The position numbers and the translations under genes are program-made. A DNA stretch of 64,000 nt from Agarophyton chilense (Eukaryota > Rhodophyta > Florideophyceae > Gracilariales > Gracilariaceae): contig JARGXX010000117.1 in NCBI GenBank assembly GCA_030374765.1, positions 1,488,001 to 1,552,000 on the forward strand, given 5' to 3'. Positions 23,318 through 35,108 of this stretch are shown here, in pieces. Position 1 is the first letter of the stretch, and the number at the start of each line of letters is the position of its first letter. The notes under the pieces were generated by a model that saw only the letters and a program-made list of their open reading frames with translations, was not told where the DNA came from and did not search any database.

Positions 23318-23335
23318 TTCTAAGTAGGGTGACCA
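23318..23335 (-). promoter_or_regulatory. Primer-binding site of element B
   Basis: On the minus strand it reads TGGTCACCCTACTTAGAA and starts three bases after the LTR end. It matches the PBS of A at all but two of 18 positions and is close to that of C. Confidence 0.7.
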
Positions 23336-23338
23336 GAA

Positions 23339-23784
23339 TGTAACGCAATGATGGGTGGGTCAGCGTACGGGTCACGACTTGTGGTAGAGTCGTAGAGCGG
23401 GTCCTAAGGTTCGAATCCTTGACCGCGGCACTCCCAGAGTTCTTGGTGCAATGGGCTGGCGTTTACTGCGTAGTTCTACAGGTTGGAGCTACAGAGACGA
23501 TGGTTTCAAGACCAAAGGATGGAACTAATGTACCAAAGGGGGTAATTTAGTATCTTAACGGTGCCTCCCTTACTTTAAGAGAGAAGCGTCACTCGAGCCA
23601 AGGAAATAGCAATGGAGAGGCGCTGGGAGCTCCCTGGCACTGTAATGCCAATCTATTCGAATAATTAAAATAAAATATAATTCTAAATGAGCCCAGCCGA
23701 GGTCGGCCAGTCCACGTCGCGTCTGTAAGATACCTCAGGCCCGGGCGGCTTACAGGACTCAACCGTAATCGTTGCTCCTTCACA
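23339..23784 (-). repeat. 5' LTR of element B
   Basis: On the minus strand it starts TGTGAAGGAGC (23784) and ends CATTGCGTTACA (23339), 446 bp. The tRNA-like block reads on the plus strand at about 23381-23430. Its T arm is well formed: TAAGG (23405-23409), the seven-base loop TTCGAAT, and CCTTG (23417-23421). The right edge is sharp: immediately beyond it the E integrase text ends. Confidence 0.85.
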
Positions 23785-23960
23785 ACCACCATTATGTAAA
23801 GTGAATCGTTTTTGGACCTGGGGAAGGGGCCCACGATGTCCATGGCGATAAATTTTAGATGCCCCGCTGCAGGGAACAGCATGAGATACTTCTGCGACCG
23901 TTTGTGGACTCCTCACACGTTGGAAAATAAAACTAATTCCCGAACGGTCTTAAAGAGGTC
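23785..23960 (-). pseudogene. Integrase start of element E
   Basis: The text LFPAAGHLKFIAMDIVGPFPRSKNDSLYIMV has the first catalytic Asp in the same MDI(V/L)GP(F/L)P context as A and B. It is interrupted after SLYIMVV by the LTR of B. It is a fossil. Confidence 0.75.
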
Positions 23961-24549
23961 GTTGTCCATGTGTGCCTAATACAAATCTCGCTGTAGGGTT
24001 TCGATAAACCGAATGGCGCCGGGAAATCCCAAAATTTGCGGATACTGGGTGAGTTACAGTACCTCTGACCGATGTAATGTCGAGATCACTTTTGGCAGAG
24101 AGCCGTGCGAAAAAGCATGGCGTGTCAGAATAACATTTAGGTTGACGTCCAAGAATGAAGAACTGTTCTCAATGATCTTCCGAATGTCTCTGCGGACGGT
24201 ATCGTGTGTCTGGGTGTCCTCGAGCTCTAAAACCATGATCAGTATGATATTCGTTTCCTTCGATGGAATGGTCAAAGCTTCAGTGATAGAAGGGGCGCTC
24301 CGCTTTGGTCGCCACCAGACTAATGTCATGTTGGTGTGGGTCTGTCCTTCGAAGGTGACATTTTTCACTTTTTAGTATCGCGGCTGTCCTCTTCCGTCAT
24401 GGTGAGGCAAGGGATTTCGTCTTCCAAAAGGGTCAATTCATAGCCTCCTGTATGAATTCGTAACGGGGCATTTTGCCGCTTCGTGTTTTTTAATTGGTGA
24501 TGGGCAACATTTAAATCGTATTCCACCATACGAAGTCTTCATCAAGCAA

Positions 24550-25620
24550 GGCCTCTAAATGCGTCCGCTAAGTTTAGAATTCACCGTAGGGCATTGTGAT
24601 TCGTGCAGACTGTAAACTATTGTGTCTACAAATATGGTCTTAAGTCGGAAATGGCCCAGACAACGGCTAGAAATTCCCGTTAAGTGGTCGTATAGTCCCG
24701 TTCGGGCATCGGCAGAGGGCGACTCCAGTACCGAATATGTAGTTTGTACCCATCGGTTGTTTCTATAAAATAGTACAGCGAACCAGGTGTTTTCAAGCAT
24801 CCGTATACAAAAAGAATAGGAAATTCTGTCGAGAGATAGCCAATATTGTCGGGCGAATTAACCGCTATCGGAGCTTGTCGAAGACTTCGTATTCTGGGTC
24901 GGTTAATTTTTCAAAGTGGGAGGGCTTTTTATGTTCAAACGTACGTAAGAGGTGAGCTCAGATACGTGAATAGTTTGAGGCAAACCATTGAACCCTTTGA
25001 AGAGACCCTGAAACGAACAAGCATCCGTTTGGTTCGTCAAAAGCTTCGCCTCTCGGATTGAACTAAATGTCTTGTTGGATACCTCCAGCTTTCCAGGGTG
25101 GATGAAGTGATCCAAGTAGTCGATGGTATTTCGGAAGAGGTGAAACTTTTCCAGACCGGGGGTAACATTTGTGGTCTATATCAAATCCATACCGGTTTCC
25201 ACATGCTTGTAGAGCTCCTGAACCATTTTGTAGTTTCTAAAGAAGTTGTGTAGAAACACCAAAGCATACTGCCACTTCACAGTTTAAATTATGTTGTCCA
25301 GAGCCCTCCGGAATGTAGCCGGGGCATACTTCAAAGGAAACGGTACAGTCATATACATGTAAACGCCCATGTGCCGCTTAAAGGACCTATTTTACTGATT
25401 TGCTTCGCCGATTTCTACTTTGCAGTAATCGCAATTGGCACCCAGGGTGGTTACCATCTGCACATCTTGCAGTGAGTTGGGGCACTCATCCATCTGCGGA
25501 AGTGGGTAAGTATAACGTACGGTAACATCGTTGAGACGGCGGTAGTCTATGCATGAGCAAATAATGCCGTCTTCTCTCTGCGCGAACGCAAGAGGGGTGG
25601 TTCACTCTGCGTCTGATGGG
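24550..25620 (-). pseudogene. Reverse transcriptase and RNase H of element E
   Basis: The reverse transcriptase text near 25.55-25.40 kb reads CSCIDYRRLNDVTVRYTYPLPQMDECPNSLQ by its key features: the IDYRxLN box and a YPLPxMDE box. Near 25.1 kb the connection reads DHFIHPGKLEVSNKT. RNase H near 24.75-24.65 kb shows YWSRPLPMPERDY and REFLAVVWAIS. The order and spacing match A and B. It is heavily decayed. Confidence 0.7.
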
Positions 25621-26879
25621 TTTCTGAAGCCCGATTTGTGTTGCTTCTCCGTTACGGTTCGGTTTTTCTCATGGCGGCAATGTCCTGCATGGTAGATCAT
25701 CTGATAGACAGACTTAATGCCCGGCTAGAGTTCCGTGCAGTGTTGCGCGCCCACCACTCAACGCAAGGGCCCATTGGACCTCTTATGAACCGGCTGGAAC
25801 AACTTGATAAATTCATTCTGATCGGTTCTTTATTCTGGAGATACGTCGACCTTCTTGTTTCAGTGCTTCGTGTTGGCTTTCTCTCAGTCCGGTAGCGTGG
25901 CAGTATTCTCCGAAGTGTAGTCCAAGAAGATTGAACCCCCCTCCTTAGCTTTGCCGCCCTGGGATGCCCACGGTGTAAGAAGTGCGAGCTAGGAAGAGAG
26001 AGCCACACTGATAACGGGGCGCGGGTGGAGACGTAATGTGCAGTTAGAGATTTCGGCAACTCGAACGTAAAAGGAGGCATCCGGTAGAAGTTCCATGATT
26101 CCGTTGGCAAAAAGTGTGAGCTATTGTCGCCCTGTTTAGTGATTGACCTGGATAAAAGAAAGGCCAGAGACCTTTGTGGTTACCAGGGAAGGGATTTTCA
26201 ACATTGGCGGAAGTACAGTATGGCGGACGACTTGCACTTTGTTGTAGGGAGTACTCTGAGCTGTAATAGGTTGTGTCGAAAGTTGATTACCCGGTACGGG
26301 CGAATCATATAATTGGATGCTAAAAGAGCCCTTTGTCTGAAGTAATGCAAGAAAAGTTTACTTTTAATGGAAACGATTCCCTAACTGTAGCAGTTAATGG
26401 TGAAAATGCCCAGTTTGCAGTTGGCCTCCAGGTGGTCGGCTACCAGAAATGTTTCTTGACCCCGGAGACAACCGTCTAAGACCAAGAACTATACAATGCT
26501 AAAATAAACCTATCGTTCCAATATGTATCATTATTACTAGCGGAGAGACAGATTATGTAGTTCGCGCTCTTTAAAAGCCCGATTGGGTCATCCGAACGGT
26601 GTTCATCGACCATATACAGTATTCGGCTCCTTTTCGTCGGGTTTCAGATTCTCGCCGTCCGGCTGTGAAAGAAGTTCTATTCTTAAAGGGCCTCTACGAA
26701 TCTTCTTGTTCGTTTTCCTAATCCGGTTTGTGTTCCCAGCCACGATAACAGCCCGAGCGTCTTGCTCTCCACCGCTAAGATGCATCGGTACATTTCGGCC
26801 TATGTTTTACCGACCGGAATTCGGTGCGTTGACGCTGAGGCCCCTAAGCTGAGAGTAGTAGTAACCATTGTCAAGAAGT

Positions 26880-27440
26880 TTCATATAAATAGCCTCGGAG
26901 GTGGATAAAAAAGTCGGACCGATTTCCACAGGAAACATCTGGCAGCGCTCTCTTTCCCATGAAAAAAAATTCGACACAATCTATGAAGCAGTCGTCCAAC
27001 GTAAGAAACTGGTTGGCAAGCAGACTTTAACACCGGAAACAGCGACTTCATGGCGACTGAAGCGGCACAGCAAGGTGACGTAAACGCTGTGGGACTTGTA
27101 GGGAGTGACGGGAACGAAAAACCTTGAGAAAAAGCTAAGAAGTCTTCGCCAGTATCTGACTGGATATATTTCGCCTTGGAAAGACTACGGACGATCAAAA
27201 CCGATCTCTGAGTAGAATTCAGAGCGATTGTATCGGTTGGGTCCGCCCGACCGGCATTTGATCTCGACCCACAGTGAGCGTCACCGTACGATTTGGTGTA
27301 CCTCTCGAGTGCATAGTAACCGAATGCAGGATGAGTCGTGATGTGGTTTTGCACCCTCGCCTGGATGGCAATGAGCAGTTTCTTGACAAAGGCATACTTC
27401 AGAAGCCAATCGGAAAAGACATTACCGTGTCTGCATGTAA
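26880..27440 (-). pseudogene. gag remnant of element E
   Basis: The text CRHGNVFSDWLLKYAFVKKL and AIQARVQNHITTHPAFGYYAL matches, position by position, the YRCGNVFSEVRLKRHF and AIRAHVRNYHTENAQYSFQRL segments of B's gag. Weaker similarity continues with SDTGEDFLAFSQG against DSGDVLAVSFG. This links E to the A/B family. Confidence 0.7.
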
Positions 27441-27449
27441 TTTTCTCCT

Positions 27450-28810
27450 TCCCTTCTTGTTTTTTCCTCGTCTTCAACTGGCTACTATCTTTGTAGCGCA
27501 TATTTAGAATTAGGATGTGCCCATGAGCGCGACTAACAAGGATTCGATCTCCTTCGCGAGTGGTAATAGCACGCCACGATGATATGGCACGAGCTGCAAA
27601 CAAGGGATATGAGATATAGTTTCTTATGTATCCGCTTCTAAAGGAAAACAGTACCAGTTGACTGGATACCGTAATTTTATGGTGTCTCCATGCTCTACAT
27701 GTACACATTTGCGATCCATAACATACTTTTGGGCTTTTCCCAATGCATTCTCTGTTGGCGCGAGACTTCTATTAACAGGTTTTAAAAGCCACAAGGCGAA
27801 CCTAATCATTTCTTTAGAAGTAGTCTCAGTGTTGCCAAGCGTTCGCTCATCTAATGATTTTCGCTCTGCATTCGGAAGCTGTGTACTTAGTCCTTGAACA
27901 CCCTTCTAAGCTAAGGAGCTGTTCTCCTCTCTAGACTCCATGGAAGTATACTTCTCTCTACTACTCACTTCAATTCGTGGATGCATGTTTTGCAGTTTTT
28001 TCGATTCTGAATGTTGTTGGGTTAAACCATTGTCCCTAAAAACTTGTAATTGATCACCAATAGGTGGTTTAAGACCACGCAGACCAGAACTGGGTTTTCC
28101 AGAGAATAGCGTTTTACAAATTTGAATGGCTGCGTTCGAATCGATCTCGACTTTTGTTGCCTGCATCATCGGTTCTACAGTCCTCTATTTCTCCTCACCG
28201 GGGTCATCTTTTGCGCTCTTTGGCGTTCTAACCCAAGTTTCTTCGACTTCAGGCGTTCCTGACGGAGGTGCTTGCACCACGAGAGGAGGCGATAGCTCTT
28301 CTTCTTCTTCTTGCCATTAAGGGAAGGCAACCGATATAGGCGTGGAACAGAGTGGAATCTAAACCAGCCATTCAGTGTGAAACGGCAAAGACGTGTTTTC
28401 GCGTGCACTCGTTTCCCATCCTTTTGGGCTAAAGTATAGAATATCTTTCCTGCTTTCTGATTAGATTTCGGTTCTTTCAAGTGTGTGCGTATCATGAGGC
28501 ATATATCTAAGCTCCGGAAGAGGTATGGGATTGGTGTACACACCTGCCGGCGGTAAGAGGACAAGAGCTTTCTCCCCCGCTGAAGCCATTGGTGGCGCTT
28601 CACTCTCTTCAGAGTCATTTGGGGTATTTTCTTGCTGATCCGCCGCCTTTGCTTCATTTATTGCACTAGGTACCTGCAATATTTCTTGTGGGTCTGGCGC
28701 GACTTCAATGTAATCGGGCGACACACGTTCAACGTTTCCATTTGTCTTGATGCTTACGGAGTCATCATTAAGGTCCCCCACTTTTAAAGGACCAGCCGCC
28801 TTCGGCAATA
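27450..28810 (-). pseudogene. Chromodomain and linker of element D
   Basis: The text near 27.75 kb reads ALGKAQKYVMDRKCVHVEHGDT with a following WY and FPLEAD, matching C's YVMDRTCEHGEHEDT and RVRWYGFPPEAD. Upstream, near 28.8-28.5 kb, PKAAGPLKVGDLNDDSVSIKTNGNVERVSPD matches C's VDLNEDTVVIKTAEDVERVSCD. It is a fossil. Confidence 0.75.
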
Positions 28811-29099
28811 ACTTATGAAGAGATTCTTCCTGCCTGTCAGATCTTTCAATGCGTACAAAGACGTGACCTTCTACTCGAATTTCTGAACTTTACTTTCGCA
28901 TTTTAACGTCATCATTTCACATATATAGAGAGCCTTCGTTTTAGATAACTCCTTAGGAGCTTGTTTTACTCTGCCATTCAAGTTATTCCACCATTCTGAA
29001 AAGTACATATCCTGCTTCGGCATGTCCAATCTTGAATCGTCTTTGAGCCCAACAATCAAAGCAGTGGAATTACGTGAGAGCACGAGGTCGAACGGTGTC

Positions 29100-29760
29100 C
29101 TCTTCGTAGATGTATAGACTTGCGTATTGTACGTGTAGCACAGAGTGACGGTAAATAAGTCTCATTATTTGGGGTGATCCGCGATGTAGTGTCGTAGTAC
29201 TACTATCAGCGTGCGGCTTAAATGCTCCACCTGACCGTTGCCTTGAGGATGGTAGATTGTGGTAAATAAGTTTCGAATGCTCACAATGCGGCAAAGAATT
29301 TGACAGAACTTTGCATCGAATTGAACTTTGCACCGAATTGAACTTCCCACCGAATTGAACTTCCCACCCAATTGCTTCCCATTATCTGATAACAGAACTT
29401 CTGGCTGTTCATGCACGAAAATCGAGTATTTCTAAAAGCATGTGTCTTTACTGCTGTGGGGATCCCTTTCAGCGGCAAAGTCAGGTCGAGCTGCCAGAAT
29501 TGGGCTGTGATTACGAATGGGTGGCGATAGCCTCGCTTTAAGCGAATCAGTTTCCCGAAGATGTCAATGCTGACGTATTGTGGAGGCGATTTGGCATGAA
29601 ACCATACAATTGGGTTTCGCTTCCTGTACCACTTCAAGCGATTATTTGCACATGTAGTACCCAACTTTACTATAAAATTGAAATTCATTGCCAATTTAGG
29701 CCTTTGAAAATCTTTGCTTAGATTCAAGGACGACTACCTGTCCCCTGGATGACCAGACAG
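29100..29760 (-). pseudogene. Integrase remnant of element D
   Basis: Readable pieces include PPQYVSIDIFGKLIRLKRGYRHPFVIT (first Asp), EVLLSDNGKQLGGKF (second Asp) and TTIYHPQGNGQVEHLSRTLIVVLRHYIADHPK (Glu). The region around 29.3-29.37 kb holds a short degenerate tandem duplication, with repeated GAACTT..CACC(G/C)AATT units. It is a fossil of the same integrase as in C. Confidence 0.75.
29305..29375. repeat. Short tandem duplication inside D's integrase
   Basis: The plus strand repeats a unit like GAACTTTGCACCGAATT, GAACTTCCCACCGAATT, GAACTTCCCACCCAATT in succession, about 17 bp each, with a first degenerate copy just before. It explains why the element's reading text repeats at this spot. 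It is not seen in element C. Confidence 0.75.
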
Positions 29761-32199
29761 CATTCTGTAATCAGCCAATGGAGCACTGGTCTTTCAAGAC
29801 GCGCGGAATCAAGATTTGCTCAGGCGCTTCGACATGTATTACCAGTGTTTTGTTCAATCTAACAAAGAAGAGAGATCCTGCCACCTGTTAGGACGAGAAA
29901 GTATCGATGCAAAAATCATATCTGTATAATGCTCAATGAGGAGGTAAGTGCACGAGATTCGCTCCAGTTGATCTGAAGGGTCATTATCTGCTAAGAAAAG
30001 GAACAAGTCTGCATCTGAATAATCCGTCTGTGATTGACAATAACCATCATGGAGACGAACGGCCCCTTTTCACAGTATAAAGGTTTCTCAGAAGCGGCGG
30101 TCTCAAAGTGCTTGGAACAAAAACTACTGCAAGGCATATCTTTTCTGACATTGAATACTGCTTCTCAGCTGTGTTCAGTGATCTCCACGAGCAACTGATG
30201 GGTTTGCGTTCACCATCAGGGTGTGTTTGGAAAAGGACACATCCTACTTGGTACTCGCTTTAATCGTTATCCACTGCATATAGTAGGCTGGGTATCGGAA
30301 ACGCCACGATCGGAGCTGTAGTATTTTTAGAATTTGGCGTTTCAAACTCTTCCAATTCAGCCAATCTGAACTGTTCCAGCTGTACTATCTGTACCTTACG
30401 CAACTTTACTTTGAGTGGAGCCGCTCTGTGCGAGTATCGCGGCTCGAACTGTCTGTAGACGTTGCTTGAGCGGAAGAAAAAATGGTAGAGGTTTAAACTC
30501 GCGCGGTGCCGCACTTTGTGCTTTCTGAATGGCAAGATTTCCCAGCTTGATCACGTACCCTTATTACTTGACTGTGCCAGCGAAGGATCCGCAATTCTTG
30601 AATTTTAGATTCTTCGCATCTTGCCATCGATCTCCAGACGGAATTTGAAATTATTCGTCTGTGTCACGGACATGAGTGAATTCTAATACTCTGGCCGTAG
30701 AAATATGAGCAGCGACCATCATCTTCGGGTGAGATTGGGTTGTTCGAACAATACGATTTTTCTGTATCTCATACTATTTATCGGTAAAGTTTCTCAAAAG
30801 TGTCCAAAAGGTTTCCCTGGGTTCAAATGAACAATGAAGTTAGAAACTAGTAATCCACGAGATTCTTAGGTTCGATTATTATTCTGAATTACCACGAGTC
30901 AATGTTGCTGTGTTCTTACTTGAACTCACGTTTCGGTTTGAGCCTTTATCGTTGCATTCTTGGAAATTCGAATCTTCGGTGAGACACGTCCTGGGTATTT
31001 CCGGTACTCATTAGATGGTGTAAGAAAAAATGCTCCTTGGCAAAGAATTGGCGGCTTGCAAACAAGACGGACCATGGACCCATCATCTAGTTCAAATAGT
31101 ATTCTTTGCAAGCGAATTGCTTCGACAAACCTGTCGCAATAATCAAAACCCAGCATCATTGGTGCAGCTAACGTCTTATAGAAGATGAAGTCGGCTAGGA
31201 TAAACAATCGTCCTAATCGTACTACATGTCAAACTGTTCTCAGTGTCAGCACAACTTTTTTGTTTGCATCCCAGCTGTCTGATAACACATCGTATGGCAT
31301 AAGTTTTAAATCACCAGGGGCATGCTCCTATTCCCATATGAATTTCGGACTAACATCTGCATCCAGGATAATAAATCGACGAATAAACAGTTTCCTGTCG
31401 AAGCCGATGTTGGCATAGACCCTACCATGATGTAACTTTTCCGTTTTGACGACCAAGTATAATGTCTCCAGGAAAGGTATAGCCCATAATCAGACTGTAC
31501 TAGATTCCAAAAGGCGGATTACTTCCACACGACGGGACTCAAAAGGCCCCAAGAGAATCTTGGGCTTCTGGGCGCGGGAGCAAGAAGGCGAGCTCTACCT
31601 GGTGGAAACTACAGGATCGATTAATGCCGACCCCCTAAAGGCTTCTACACTTAGTTTTCCGGCTGCACCTTCTTATTTGTCTCAATGTAACCTCTTCCTA
31701 CGGGAGATTTGGGTTGTAGCGCTTCAGCAATCAGAACAAAGAGCTGGCCCACCAGGCGCATAGATGTCTAATAAAACCAACCGTTGTCTTCTCGATATTT
31801 GAAAAGCTGTACGCGACTCATTCTTTCTTCCGTACGAGCTTTATATTTCGCCATAACACGACTAAGATCCTTTGCAGGTAGCGTCATTCTGCACTTCAAT
31901 GTTGTTTCCCATAACATTTGTAACATATCGAACCGTCAGGACGGGTGGTCAACACATTTTGGGAACGGTAGATAGTGCAAGTATTCATTTTACTGTGTGT
32001 CCCATTCTTAAATCCTCCCTGTGCGGGCCCAGATTACGAGCGTTACGTTAAAAGAAGTCCCTCAACAGCCGTTAGAACTTTTTCGTCTTGAGATGACGAG
32101 TGCGTTAGGTCTATTTTGGATACAGATGAGTCCATACATTCAAAAATAATAGATCGCTTCTTTATGTGAATGACTTCCTCCATGTGCCAACAACGAATC

Positions 32200-33720
32200 T
32201 CGTGAATCTACTATAAATTACAGATGTAGAAATCTCTTGCGCAGACTGGCTCTTGAGGAGCACTTCTCTTTACCTATAGAGGTACCAAAAGCAGTTGAGC
32301 GAAAAAGACTACCATGCGCTCTTGCCGCGTCTGATTCAGCGTTATCAAACTGTCGTAACTCCAAGAAGGGGACTTTTCCATGGTTCTCTCGATATTGGGC
32401 TACCAAAGACTTGATACTCGGCTTCATACCGTCATTGTACGAAGTAATTCTTGCTTCTTTTAAGTGGAGATTTCCACAGCATACTGAAGCTTGATACAGC
32501 CTTGAGCTGTACTCCGCTTCGCCCTCATCAGACTTTCGGGTCACTTTTCTTAGGTTCAAGACTGTCTGACGCACAGCGTTTGAATTCGCCTAAATGCGCA
32601 ACAAGTACTGCACCTCTTTTGGCTATGAGGTAACGCCGCCTTCACCGGCTATTAAAAGTCCGAAAGCGTGACGATATTGCTCCAAAGTGAAGCCTTCCAG
32701 AAAGAATGGTACATATACAAATGCCTATGTTTTACTCATCTCTATGGTTTCCGCTGCGGCATCGAACGAAGTTAAAAACTCAATCACGAGAATGGGGGTC
32801 AGCATTCAAATATCAAATCATTCAGTACGATTTTCAATCGTTTAAGACTATCCTTCACCTTTGCGGTTTGGCTTCCTGAGCGCTTAATGCTCTTTACCTT
32901 TAAGTGATATTACGGCTAGTTCAAAACCTTCTGAGAAAGCGGATTTGGGCTTGTGGGTACTTTCAATTCTCTGTAAGTTGAGCCTTTCTTGCTCAGTAAC
33001 CACGACGACTTGTTCTTCTTCTGAGAATGGGACCTTCGACGACTATTATCACCTTTGCCGTCATCTGACGTAAATAAGTCGTTAGAATCATCAGTAGTGG
33101 AACGGTGTTCGTCAGTACTTTACGACTCACCACTCAAAAGACAAGCTAACTTACTTTTCTTTCCTTGTGACATCGACTTTTTCCGCCGAGCCTTTTTCAG
33201 AAGAGCTACATCATCCTCCAGCAAAACTTGTTTAGCAATGGTCTTGGTATGAACTGCCGCCTCGAGGCGTTCTAAAAGAGGGTTAAATAGAGTGAGACAT
33301 TCCTTTACATACATTTTTAGGCCGGGTAGCACCTCGTGTGTGTTCCCGAACCTTTTCAAAAAATGGTTCCAATCCTCACGTAGGGATGTGGCTGATGAAG
33401 AGATCTGCTCGATATCATCTTGAAGAACGAGTGCTCGTTGAACAGGGCGAAACTGTTTGAAAATCGCGATAAGAGCAGCAACCTGCTATTCCAACGAAAC
33501 CATGGGAACACGCCAAGCGATTGATTCAGAATTGAGAATACACACTTATCTCCGCAAGACATTTTCTTCTTGACGTGCAAAGACCTCTGGGTCAAGTAAG
33601 GCTTCTGTTATGGGCTCAACTTGCTCTCTGAGCATTGATGATCTGGTAGATCTTCATGTTACGTTTTCAAGCAGGTCCTTGGGGATGATTCTGTGGGATA
33701 CAACATTCTGCAAGACCAAT
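32200..33720 (-). pseudogene. gag remnant of element D
   Basis: The text near 32.5-32.25 kb reads RQTVLNLRKV, GEAEYSSRLYQASVCCGNLH and SIKSLVAQYRENHGKV, closely matching C's gag (RQAILELRDV, GEAEYSSRLNKASVRCGNLH). Near 33.35 kb, FGNTHEVLPGLK and LERLEAAVHTKTIAKQVLLEDD match C's YGNTPDALPGLT and LERLEAAIHAQTAAKPVVLEEE. It is heavily decayed. Confidence 0.8.
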
Positions 33721-33879
33721 GTGAGGATTGCACTCGACCGTCAGCTTCGATAAATTTTGAAAAGAAGATGAAAACAAAATTCTCCGAGTGATGAGTACCC
33801 TCATTCTTAGCATCCGGAATTGAAGTGAAGTCTTCCATTGTATGCGAAATAGTATCCATAATTAAATGAAGAACTAATC

Positions 33880-34225
33880 GGCTACTGCCAATCATGTTAG
33901 AGCTCTGTGAGACGACATTAACCTTGGTGACAGTAAAAAGCATCTCCATTCCTGATATAGATCCACGTAGTCTCTCTTTACCCTTGAATTTTTCACTACT
34001 GGGGACAAAAGGCTGTTTTCCACATTTACTAAAATGTCCTTTTTACGAATAGATCTACAGCAGACGTTGAGGCAGTCCATGAAACGAGAAATACCGGACA
34101 ACAGTACCCACAACGTGACGGTAGAAAACATATTTAGAGACTTAGATATCGTACTAGTATAGTGTACAACAGTACATTTGTGTTCGTTAGCCAGAGAAAA
34201 ACTTTTCCTTATGAAAGCCACCATG
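33880..34225 (-). pseudogene. Possible 5' gag piece of element E
   Basis: Minus-strand text near 33.93-33.88 kb contains DYVDLYQE and SQSSNM, resembling DDVIMDSHQE and RQSSNMTES of B's gag. That segment directly precedes the piece found at 27.44 kb. If right, D lies inside E's gag. Similarity is short and the call is tentative. Confidence 0.35.
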
Positions 34226-35108
34226 TTGAATCGACGAGGGGATACATTGTTCTTATCGAATTTTGAGGGCTGGTTTGATGGCGTAAAAATTCAATCATGT
34301 GCGTTGAGTTAGCATAGAACTGGTCACAAAGAGAACTTCACTACCAAAATGAAACTTAATTCTTTCAACAAACAGCGCTCTGATGTCAAAGAAGTCAAAT
34401 TTTCCAGACGATGAAGTTTTTCATAGTCGGACCACTTTGCTGTACGCTGGCTTTTCAAATGTGAATAGAAGTTGTCTGTGTGCAAGGGTTCCCGAAGTTT
34501 TTTTTATTGAAGAGGAACGGGCCAGACGTTTCGTTCATTTCGCAGCCAAATATTAGGCATGTCCTGCAAATAATTACACTGACTGCTTCGGAATGATAAT
34601 ATCTGGAAGTTGGCTATACTCCAAAGCGAACTTGATGGAAATCGCCGAACAGCATTTCCTCTCGATGAATACAGAGACCGCTTGCAAAGCTCTTATTATG
34701 GCAATTTTCATTCTAACAAACTAATATTGGCAGTGTAAAAATAATATTTGACTGCAAAAATTCTGTTTCTAATACGAATCTATTATGCTCCAAACTATCA
34801 CGCGATGGTATCCGAGCTACCTAACAAGAAAAAAAACTAATTCCCAGTCAGCTCACCCTCACTCTCCAAAAAACCAATCCTAGACCAAAAACCCATGCAA
34901 ATTACATCAACCAAATCCCCTCCCATATTCAAAATTAATCTTCATACTTTTGATATATGTTCCAAGCTCTAAATTGATATTTCAAAAGGCAGTTTTCTGT
35001 TATGAACACTTTTTCATAAAACAGATTCCGAGTGTCAGAATTCTGCGAGTCAGTTGCAGAAGTTTTGACGAACTGAATTAAACAATTTCTTGCTTAGTTT
35101 TCCACATG

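Larger units (their letters stand above)
16600..23784 (-). mobile_element. Gypsy chromovirus B (fossil), reverse orientation, joined tail to tail with A
   Basis: On the minus strand, from right to left: a 446-bp 5' LTR, PBS, gag, protease, reverse transcriptase, RNase H, integrase, chromodomain. Protein and LTR text closely follow element A, so A and B form a large inverted repeat of about 7 kb arms around a roughly 2.3-kb centre. No 3' LTR is present. After the chromodomain region the sequence runs into the minus-strand aORF. B's 5' LTR cuts the integrase of element E at 23784/23785. It is broken, with about ten breaks, and similar in age to A. Confidence 0.85.
23785..27440 (-). mobile_element. 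Older gypsy element E (fossil), interrupted by B
   Basis: On the minus strand, from right to left, lie gag (27.44-26.9 kb), a protease/linker region (about 26.5 kb), reverse transcriptase (25.7-25.0 kb), RNase H (24.8-24.6 kb) and the start of integrase (about 23.95-23.785 kb). It is related to A and B but far more decayed (dozens of breaks), so it is much older. Its integrase stops exactly at B's LTR. The rest of the integrase is not found on the left of A, where a copia element lies instead. A short stretch of its gag may continue on the far side of element D near 33.9-34.2 kb. Confidence 0.75.
27440..33870 (-). mobile_element. Decayed gypsy chromovirus D, cousin of element C
   Basis: On the minus strand from right to left there is gag (about 33.7-32.2 kb), protease and reverse transcriptase remnants (31.5-30.9 kb), connection and RNase H (30.55-30.0 kb), integrase (29.75-29.1 kb) and the linker and chromodomain region (28.8-27.5 kb). 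Each part is recognisable by its likeness to C. No LTR, no polypurine tract and no antisense ORF are found, so both ends have been lost. It has dozens of breaks and is far older than C. Its edges seem to fall within the gag of element E. Confidence 0.75.

Noticed and set aside
23381-23430. A functional tRNA gene in the LTR of B
   Set aside because: The T arm is good but there is no anticodon arm, and the same block lies in A's LTR, so it is part of the LTR.
7258-23789. CCTTC and GTGGT next to the A and B LTRs as a target-site duplication
   Set aside because: The pentamers differ, and the flanks belong to two different older elements, so A/B is not a single insertion.
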